Position numbers and translations under genes: made by a program | DNA from: Pinguiococcus pyrenoidosus | Taxonomy: Eukaryota; Sar; Pinguiophyceae; Pinguiochrysidales; Pinguiochrysidaceae | DNA length: 17,040 bases | Assembly (NCBI GenBank): GCA_019677205.1 | Contig: JAAMXY010000923.1 | Span: 1-17,040, forward strand | Direction: 5' to 3' | Notes under the pieces: generated by a model | Databases searched by the model: none | Told to the model about the DNA's origin: nothing | What the model saw: the letters and a program-made list of their open reading frames with translations, nothing else | Part shown: positions 8,801 to 15,915 of the stretch, piece by piece | Layout of the letters: each line of letters opens with the position of its first letter | Numbering within the stretch: position 1 is the stretch's first letter

Positions 8801-11438
8801 GATCCTTTGTACGCACCTCGAGCGGATCGAAGGGATCACAAGCCACATTCGACAGGTCGACCACATCGCCATTCCCCATGTCCCGCACGCCATCCAAAGG
8901 CTGGCTCTTGCCGTTGCTGCCATTCGCGAGCAAGGAGTTCCTCTCGCTGCCGATCGCGACGTGCTTCTTGGAGGCGGACCCCAAGTCCTCGTTCATCTTC
9001 TCGCCAACTCGGTCCATGGCTTCGGAGACTGCATCGGGATTGAACTTGGAGCTCATGCCCCAGAACATGGAGTCCAAGACGCAGTGCTGCAGGGCGAGCT
9101 GCGACTTCTCCGGGCTCGTCGAGAATCCGTACACAGACTCTCCGTCAATCGTGTAGGAGATTCCCTGAATCGTCGCCAGCGCGAACTGGACCGTCCAGAC
9201 ACTGACGTCGTTGTGCTTCGCTCTCACGGGCACGTGAGCCGCGCTGGAGAAGACGACAGGATTCTCCAGCTCGTTCTCAGTCCTGTCCACCACGTACTGT
9301 CGCAGCGGCGCGAAGAACACGCGCGTGAGCTGATAGCGAAGGGACCGCATCAGGATCTTCTGATCTCTCTCTACGGAGAAATCGCTATTCTCGAAGAGCT
9401 TGGAGGGGAGAGCGCGCAAGGCCTGGGCAAGATTGATGCCGGCCTCCGAAGGACTGCGTCGAAGCAGCTCACAGAGGTCCACGCGCCCGAAGGACTCGAG
9501 AAGCGCCCATGTCGTCAGCGCGTCCACGCTGGCGTCCCGCAGCTGCCGCTCCTCTTTCTTCGAGTCGCGTCCCACAACCACGTCGATGTCGCGCTTGCGC
9601 TTCATGCGAGTGTCCGTCTTGCCCTTCCGGGGCTGCTCGCCTTGCTGAGGCGTCGTCTTCGCCCTGCAGTTGTCCATGTCGAAGAAGGGCGTCGGATCCC
9701 ACGTCCGCGGCAGGAACATGCCCTTGTTCACTTCCACAAACTTCCTAGGCCCTGCCGCTTCACCGCCCTCGGAGGCAGCAAAATCTGACAGTGCGGCTGG
9801 GCGGAGCTTTGCGACCATGACCGGAGTGTTCGGGCAGTGGACGGCCCAGAAGGTCAACAAGAACTCGCGGAGGTTTTGCGTGGTGTAGACCGCGGCGGGC
9901 TGGATCCCGATCTCCGGGATGCCATCGGCGTACATCGCCACCGGGATTCGCTCCCGATCGATCCTCCGCAGCTCCTTCGAGCCCACGCAAAGCTCCCTCT
10001 GGATCTGCGCAAAGTGCTCCCGAAGGTCGCTGCGGTAGCCCTTGAGGAGGTTCTTGCCGCTGATCTCGTCAGGATCCTTTCCCCCGGCCCCACCCTCCAT
10101 CGCCGCCTGCTGCACGCTTCCGCCCTCCGTCGCAATGATCGGGCTGAGCCAAAGGATCTTCCGGTCCAGGACCGCCCACCGGACGTCGGGGTCCTCGGGC
10201 AGGATGACCTCGTCCACCTCATCGGGCGAGATGCGCGTCCACCAGCCCCGGTTGTGCTGCTCGTTCACGATGGAGGGCAGCGCCGCCTGCAGCCACTGGC
10301 CATCGCGGTAGCGGTGGAAGCAGTAGCCGCGCAAGAGCCATCTCGAGTCGGCATCGCCTCGAGGCGCCTCGGCCCCGAACGTCCGCGTGATCCATTCGCG
10401 GACGCCGGGGGTGGCAGCCAAGCTCAGCTTCCGCTCTCCATCCTTCAAGCGCTCCAGCAGGTTCTCATGGAGGAAGGGGCCGACGTATCTAGCGCAGCTC
10501 CGCCGCCCCGCGTCCACCTCGCAGTTCGCGTTCACGAAGCACTTCATGGACGACTCCACGTGCAGAAGCCGCCGCTGCGGAGCGGCCTTGAGGAGGGCGA
10601 GCAGCTTCAGCTGCCCAACGGTGCCTCTTCCGTCCGCCCCACTGAGCTGCTGCCTCGCCAGGACCTGCGCAACACATGAGCATCGATGAGAAGGTCTCCA
10701 AGATCACCTTGAAAGCCTCGGCTGCGACCCAAATTGCCCCTTCCGACCTGCCGCGCCGGCAGCCATCTTCGGGTTGTCTCTCTCTTTCTCCTGTCCTTTC
10801 TTCACGAGGCTTCAACTCTGCCGGTCGTACCCAACCATGGAGCAGCTGCCTGCGCAACGCGGACATCCATCTGTCACCTGTCGGTCTCCCAGCGCCGGCG
10901 CGAAGTGCACCCAAAACTCCAACAGCGCCGCGAAGTAGTAGCCCAGGCGCTTGAGGTTGTACCGCCGCGCGTCCACCCACTCCAGCAGTCGGGAGGGGTC
11001 GTCGTCCAGCTGCCGCAGCCACTCCAGCGTCTCCGGGTGAGACGTCCATGTCTGCGCCTCGGCGTCGTCAAAGAAGCGCAGTCTCAAGCGGCGGATCTCG
11101 TCGAGTTCCCCGGCGTCCGAGTCACGACCCTCCGATTCTGCGGCGTCAGAACCTCCAGAAGCCTTCGATGGCACTTCTGAAGCGGAAGACGACTCCAGAG
11201 GCGTCAAGAGGTGCGGACTAGCGAGGCTCCAGTACAGATCGCGCACGACGCGCCGTTGGAACTGGCCGTACACATGTGCGGTTCGCAGCGCCGCCTGAGT
11301 CTCGTGCTCCATCTGGCTCAAGTGGCCATGAAGCGCTGCGCACAGCGCCCACTTGCCAAGTAAGCGCATGGGGAGTCCGACATGTTGCGCTCTCCGCGGA
11401 AAAAGCGCGGGAAAAGCTGCTTCGTTTGGGACTGTCAT
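5839..11438 (-). CDS. DUF1853 - DEDDy 3'-5' exonuclease - YbaK/ProX-like fusion protein
   Basis: Nine-exon model: 11438-10878, 10664-8817, 8733-7774, 7695-7513, 7440-7154, 7083-7022, 6927-6850, 6778-6148, 6031-5839. This gives 1600 aa with every junction GT/AG and in frame. Residues about 63-512 match the bacterial DUF1853 family: VVRDLYWSLASPHLL, RRYNLKRLGYYFAALLEFW, YVGPFLHENLLERLKDGE, RGWWTR, DRKILWLSP and a final FVEVNKGMFLPRTWDP. A basic patch (RMKRKR) and a helical region follow. The exonuclease domain (about 1065-1330) has all DEDDy residues: D1107-A-E1109, D1224 (VGVGVRQDM) and YASLD (Y1321, D1325), with AWAGRPLTLNQL before motif III. The C-terminus (about 1440-1595) is YbaK-like: VKTIAFKWNG, VGPLG, VVLDREILDAEYVLCGGG. 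The probable role is RNA or tRNA processing with aminoacyl deacylation (inference). The least certain junction is 8817/8733; without it there would be two genes, 11438-8727 and 8742-5839. The donor at 7021 (GTTATT) is weak. Confidence 0.75.
8734..8816 (-). other. inferred 83-nt intron joining the DUF1853 half to the exonuclease half
   Basis: The donor is GAG|GTGCGTA and the acceptor GTGGCAG|ACGCTG, both in phase 0. If the intron is not removed, the DUF1853 frame ends at 8727, overlapping by 16 nt an ATG at 8742 that opens the exonuclease frame. Same-strand overlapping genes would be odd in this genome, so splicing is favoured. The ATG-initiated alternative would begin MWQTLSSLLLATLSASAS, which reads like a signal peptide. 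An alternative downstream start is therefore worth considering. Confidence 0.65.
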
Positions 11439-12536
11439 ATGGTTTTAAACGTTACAGAGTACTTATTTGGTTATTACATACGGGAATAAGACGTAAAAAA
11501 CTTCAAAATATTTTGTAAATGATTTTTGAGACACGTTGAGATATTACTCATCGCACCTTTGGGTCAAATATAGTCTGTATAAGTTGGTTCTTATTCAATA
11601 AAATACATATATATATTTGGTAAAATATATTGTAAAAGCAATAATTTCAAAATAAATGGCGACGCAGTTTGCGGCGCTTTTTCCTTTCCTCTCCTCATTG
11701 ATTCTTCCTTTCGGAGTCGTCGTCTCTGCCGAAATGCTCGGATGACGACTTCCGAGGTTCTTCAATGGAGAGGATGAGCGCACCTGGCGGCGTGTGCTGC
11801 ACAAGCCACGGCCCAACCTTACTTGTTACACTGGTGGTTCTCGCTCTGATCCTAAACCCCCGCCTCTTTTCGGCTGTTTTCCCACCGAATTCGCCTCTTT
11901 TCTCCGCTTTTTCCGGCGCATTTGCGTCGCTTGGAAGTCCTGTGCCACTGGACGTGTACAAGAGGTGCTCTGCGCAGAGTGACGCGGTGCGCCCGACTGA
12001 AGTCTGAAGGGAACGCCAAAGATGCGGAATGCGGCGGAAACGCTTTGGATTGTGAAGACACTCTGGAGTTTCACAAGTGCCGTTTTGCGTTTCTCGCAGA
12101 TGTCGCCAGAGAGACACAGTGCTGCTGTGGCGTTTTCGCTGGTTTCTGGTGGTTTTGGATGGGTCAGTGGAGTTTCGGCGACGTTTCGCCTCTTCAAGTG
12201 CTGCGCTGTTGGGACTTGAGAGGCAGAAGCGGCACCGAAACAAACCGCACAAAGCGTGTGACTCTGAGCGTACAAATCTCGCATGGGGTGCAAATGGATG
12301 GTGTGCAGTCGGTGTGAGTGAATGGAGGGTAACCCCCGGGGTAAGAAAAAAGGGGGTAAAATGCGGGAAAAAATGGAGGTAAAATGCGGTAAAAAATGGG
12401 GGTAAAATGATCGAAAAGGGGTTCAGATGATGTGAGAAGACGTGCGAAGAGCGGCGAAAACGGTGGCTTTTGCCACCATGTCCAGCCTCGGAATCGAATG
12501 GCTCGAAGCGCTCGTCTTAGAGATCCGCTGCAAGTC
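11439..12536. other. intergenic region with AT-rich island; no gene confirmed
   Basis: About 11440-11670 is strongly AT-rich (runs such as ATACATATATATATTTGG). It lies directly 5' of the DUF1853-exonuclease-YbaK gene, so it is that gene's likely promoter region. 11700-12300 is GC-richer and open in several frames on both strands for up to about 185 codons. None shows a domain, a consistent codon pattern or clear splice sites, so I cannot call a gene there. 12340-12420 is a purine-rich tandem repeat. The rest up to 12536 is the 3' flank of the ion-channel gene. Confidence 0.45.
12340..12420. repeat. 23-bp purine-rich tandem repeat (about 3.5 units)
   Basis: GGTAAAATG recurs at 12355, 12378 and 12401, exactly 23 bp apart. 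The spacers are G/A-rich (GGGAAAAAATGG-like), and a partial, more diverged unit sits on the left. On the channel gene's strand it reads as a pyrimidine-rich array about 120-200 nt after the stop codon, so it may lie in that gene's 3' UTR. Confidence 0.75.
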
Positions 12537-15017
12537 CTATCGCACAAACTCTCTGTGCACCAGCGTGTCCAGCCTGGAGAGCACCTGGTCTTGGATGGCC
12601 GTCTCGAGCGCCGCGATGCTGCCGAGTAGGTCGGTCTGGACGGCGCGGAGCCTCTGTTCCACCGCGGCGTCGGAGCGCTCAACGACCTGTGCGACGTGCA
12701 CGTCGGTCTCTTGGAAGTGCTGCGCCACCTTGCGGTCCATCTGCGTCAGCATCCTGGCGCTCTCCTCCCTGCCCTCGACGATGCTGAGGTCGACGGCCCG
12801 TCCCAGCTGCCCGATCTTGTCTTTCATGCTGGCGTGGACTTCCAGCACCTTCCTCTCCAGCGTTTCTCTCGTGCTGCGCAGCTGTTCCCGGAAGTCGGCC
12901 TCGACCTGCGAGACGCGGGCGTTCAGCGCCGCCTCCATGCTGACCAGCTTGTCGTCGAGGGTCTGGCCCGTGCGGAGTATTCGGCGGTCCAGCAGCGTCT
13001 CCGTGTCGGTGATTCGGCCCCAGAAGGGGTCCACCACCTTGCGCACGCGGTTCTCCATGTCCACGGCGCGGCCTTGCCACTCGTCGTCGTCGTCCACGTC
13101 CGCCAGCGACGGGTTGTACGACGTCAGCGTGAGGAACAGCCAGGTGGACAGGTCCAGCAGCACCACTGGCGAGAGGACGCAGAACAGGCAGCCGCCCAGC
13201 ACGCACACGAGCGCGCGGCCGGTGTAGGGGCGGCGCTCCAGGATGCCCTTGACGCGCTCCGAGCCCAGCATGGCCATGACCTTGTTGCTGAGCAGCACGG
13301 ACAGCGCGTCCCGGAGCTTGTGGTTGTGGTTGCCGTCGTCGCCGTCCGTGAGCGCCAGCGAGAACACCGCCTGCAGCTCCACCGCCAGCTCCAGCCGGGC
13401 GCGGTTGTACAGGCCGAAGGAGCGCGTCATGGAGTAGTCGTAGCTGTCGGACACCACGGCGATGAGCACGTTGAGCAGCAGCACGTTCATCACGAACAGG
13501 TACAGCACGAACACCAGCACGGCCACCCGCCGCGAGGCGTCATCGTCGGGCACGGCGAACCACTCTCGCTCGAAGTCCCCCAGCAGCATGCGGTAGCTGG
13601 TGAGCATGGTCTCCTGCACGGACGAGAAGGGCTCCTCGGCCTCGTCGTCTCCGAAGCGGCGGTCGGCCCGCGGGTGCAGCACCACGAAGAGCACGTTGGC
13701 AAAGGCCAGGAGGATGATGAGCAGGATGACCACGAAGCTGCGCAGGTCCCTGGCGATCTGGAAGAACGCCATGACGAACGTGGCGAACTTCAGGTTGAGC
13801 GCCTTGATGTAGCCCAGGAACTTGGCCCAGATGGGGAAGGCACCGAACGCCGCCACCAGGCGGAACGTGGCCGACAGGCGGACGCTCTCGCCGCAGAGGG
13901 TCATGATGCCCAGCGCCACCGCGGCGAAGGCGCTGCCCAAGTCGATCCAGTTCCAGATGCTGCTGGCCTGCGTCGACAGCTCTCCCACCTGCGACATCAC
14001 GTAGCTCTGCGTCGCCTCGCGGAGGAGCATGTAGACGGCGCAGCACCACATGACGATGAGGATCTGGATGTCCGACGATGTCAGCGTCCCTTCGTGCTGC
14101 ACCGCCCAGCTGGTGCGCATGTACATGATGGCCATCACCACCAGCACGATGCCGTCCAGCACGATGAGACTCGCCGGGCGGTGCTGCTGCAGAATCTCCT
14201 GCACGGCGTCGCGCACCAGCGGCAGCGACGCGATGCGCTGCATGGACGCGCCGTTGTACAGCAGGATGCCATACAACCGCCGCGAGCACTCCGCGCGCGC
14301 CTCGCTGTTGTCCGGCTGCTGCAGCAGCCAGCTCTCCACGAACAGAGCGCCCTTGACGCCGGCCGGATAGCGCGCGCCGGCGTCCAGCAGCGCGTGGACC
14401 ACGTCCTCGTGGCCGTGCCGCGACGCCATCTGCACCGGCGTCTTGTTGCCGCTGTCCACCGCCCCGACGTCCGCGCCGCCTTTCACCAGCTGCTTCACCG
14501 TCTGCAGCAGCCCTTTCTCCGCCGCCGCGTGGAGAGGCGTCCAGCGGAAGCTATCGGCGGCGTTGGCGTCCGCGCCGGCCTCCAGCAAGGCGGCCACGGC
14601 CTCCTCGTGCCCACCCGCCACCGCGGCGAAGAGCGGCGTGGCGCCCGTCGCGGGGTTCGGCGCCTCCACGTCGGCGCCGGCCTTGAGCAGGGCGGCCAAC
14701 ACGTCCAGGTGGCCGTGTTGGCTGGCAATTCCCAGGGGGGTTAAGCCGCTCAGTGCGTCCATTTCCTCCACGTTGGCCCTGCTCTTCAGCAGCTTTTGCA
14801 CGCGCTCGAGGTCTCCTTCGCTGCAGGCGATCCACAGCGGCGAAGGCCCCTTCTTGTCGTTCAGGTCGAAGGAGAGAGGGCCCAAGACCGGCATGTTGGG
14901 AGAGCGCTTGAGCAGCTCTCCCACCAGGCCCGAGTCCGACCGGTCCACCACCTCCCTCCTGCGCTCCATGGGCCGCCTGCTGGCGTTCTGGCCGTCGGGG
15001 TCATGGGCGGGTTGCAT
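12537..15017 (-). CDS. ankyrin-repeat TRP-like cation channel
   Basis: A single uninterrupted frame of 826 aa starting at an ATG. Four to five ankyrin repeats cover residues about 58-216 (for example GLTPLGIASQHGHLDVLAAL, WTPLHAAAEKGLLQTV, KTPVQMASRHGHEDVVHALL). The transmembrane core follows: S1 about 283-302, S2 318-335, S3 356-375, S4 383-395 and S5 423-447. The pore loop is about 464-485 (MLTSYRMLLGDFE, with an LGDF like TRP/polycystin pores). S6 is 497-524 and ends in the TRP-like LLLNVLIAVVSDSY. A further hydrophobic segment lies at 600-632. Residues about 650-820 are a long charged heptad-like coiled coil, suited to tetramer assembly. S4 has few basic residues (R380, R386), so it is not a classical voltage sensor. 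It is likely a non-selective or Ca2+-permeable cation channel of the plasma or an internal membrane; the gating stimulus cannot be told from sequence. Confidence 0.88.
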   Translation of the reverse strand: MQPAHDPDGQNASRRPMERRREVVDRSDSGLVGELLKRSPNMPVLGPLSFDLNDKKGPSPLWIACSEGDLERVQKLLKSRANVEEMDALSGLTPLGIASQHGHLDVLAALLKAGADVEAPNPATGATPLFAAVAGGHEEAVAALLEAGADANAADSFRWTPLHAAAEKGLLQTVKQLVKGGADVGAVDSGNKTPVQMASRHGHEDVVHALLDAGARYPAGVKGALFVESWLLQQPDNSEARAECSRRLYGILLYNGASMQRIASLPLVRDAVQEILQQHRPASLIVLDGIVLVVMAIMYMRTSWAVQHEGTLTSSDIQILIVMWCCAVYMLLREATQSYVMSQVGELSTQASSIWNWIDLGSAFAAVALGIMTLCGESVRLSATFRLVAAFGAFPIWAKFLGYIKALNLKFATFVMAFFQIARDLRSFVVILLIILLAFANVLFVVLHPRADRRFGDDEAEEPFSSVQETMLTSYRMLLGDFEREWFAVPDDDASRRVAVLVFVLYLFVMNVLLLNVLIAVVSDSYDYSMTRSFGLYNRARLELAVELQAVFSLALTDGDDGNHNHKLRDALSVLLSNKVMAMLGSERVKGILERRPYTGRALVCVLGGCLFCVLSPVVLLDLSTWLFLTLTSYNPSLADVDDDDEWQGRAVDMENRVRKVVDPFWGRITDTETLLDRRILRTGQTLDDKLVSMEAALNARVSQVEADFREQLRSTRETLERKVLEVHASMKDKIGQLGRAVDLSIVEGREESARMLTQMDRKVAQHFQETDVHVAQVVERSDAAVEQRLRAVQTDLLGSIAALETAIQDQVLSRLDTLVHREFVR

Positions 15018-15915
15018 GACTCGCAGTGGCTGCGGCGTCGCTGGCCTCTCCTGACGGATCGTTACTCCGCCAGGCGTCGGCGCGATCTGATTGGTGGGGA
15101 GGCGGTTTGACTTTGGGGAAAGCGGAAACGGTACAATGGGATCATAGGACGAAATATGATGAAAGTGAAACGCATGTCAGAGCCCAAATGCTTCTTGAAG
15201 AGTTGAAGTTTTGAACTTCTGAACCGGCGCCGGTCGACTCCGGCGCCGCTGCTTGAGCGTGAGAGGCCTGGGCGAGATCAGCAAGGCTTGCTGCGGCGTC
15301 GAGAGAGGATGGGGTGGGCTGTCTGCGCTTGGCATATCATCTTCTCCAAGAGACCGGAGGGACTCGCAAGTTGACCAGTTGCGCTGTTGTGTTTCAGGGA
15401 GCGGGATTCCGATTGCATAAGCTTCGATCTCCAGAGCCAAGACCATAGCGCTCGGTAACGTCCTTCGTCCATTGCTTCCAACCTTTCGATTCGATCCAAT
15501 GCTATCCTATCCTATCCTATCCTCATCTATCCTATCCTATCCTATCCTATCCTCATCTATCCTATCCTAATCTATCCTTCCCTATCCGCGCATCGACTCG
15601 ATTCTGGCCTGTGAAGCGCCGATCCGCCCGTCCGCTCCAGGGGCGGACGTTGCGCAAATCGGGAAAGACGCCATACCTGAAAACTTGCGAGAGCACCACG
15701 AGGCTCACGAGGGACTTGGTGGACAGGTCGACAGGACATTGTCTCTCTTTCAATGGTCTCGATGGTCTCTGCTTTTGCGCGTCTTTCCCGGTCTCTTCGC
15801 CAGCCTCTCCAGCGCTCTCTTCCCACGGCTGCAACACTCTTGTTCGCAAGGTCTGCTGCACCAATACCTACCGCAACCTTAGCACGTGTCCAATGTTGTG
15901 TCGCACGACACCTCG
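15018..15915. other. intergenic region between the channel gene and the CNNM/EF-hand gene
   Basis: Both flanking genes run leftwards, so this holds the promoter and 5' UTR of the channel gene and the 3' flank of the CNNM/EF-hand gene. Small open frames occur but none is convincing. Visible structure is limited to a hairpin at 15205-15219 (GAAGTT TTG AACTTC), a 12-bp GC palindrome at 15223-15234 (ACCGGCGCCGGT) with a second GGCGCCG copy at about 15240-15248, and the TATCC microsatellite. Confidence 0.5.
15503..15587. repeat. TATCC pentanucleotide microsatellite, 17 units
   Basis: Seventeen consecutive 5-bp units: four TATCC, one TCATC, five TATCC, one TCATC, two TATCC, then TAATC, TATCC, TTCCC, TATCC. 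The phase is kept without interruption and all variants are point changes. It lies about 330 bp beyond the stop codon of the CNNM/EF-hand gene and about 490 bp upstream of the channel start. It does not resemble a telomere repeat I know. Confidence 0.9.

Noticed and set aside
7471-9788. Long + strand open frames (363-364 codons) over the exonuclease/DUF1853 gene
   Set aside because: They are antisense to a coding region with clear DEDDy and DUF1853 motifs, have no motifs of their own and are explained by GC-rich third positions.
12696-14744. A 682-codon open frame on the + strand
   Set aside because: It is antisense to the ankyrin/TRP channel, very rich in His, Arg, Gln and Val, and has no domain. 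It is an artefact of GC-rich codon use on the other strand.
15503-15587. Telomeric or interstitial telomere repeat
   Set aside because: The unit TATCC (GGATA on the other strand) is not a telomere unit I know, and unit-to-unit point variants suggest ordinary microsatellite slippage.
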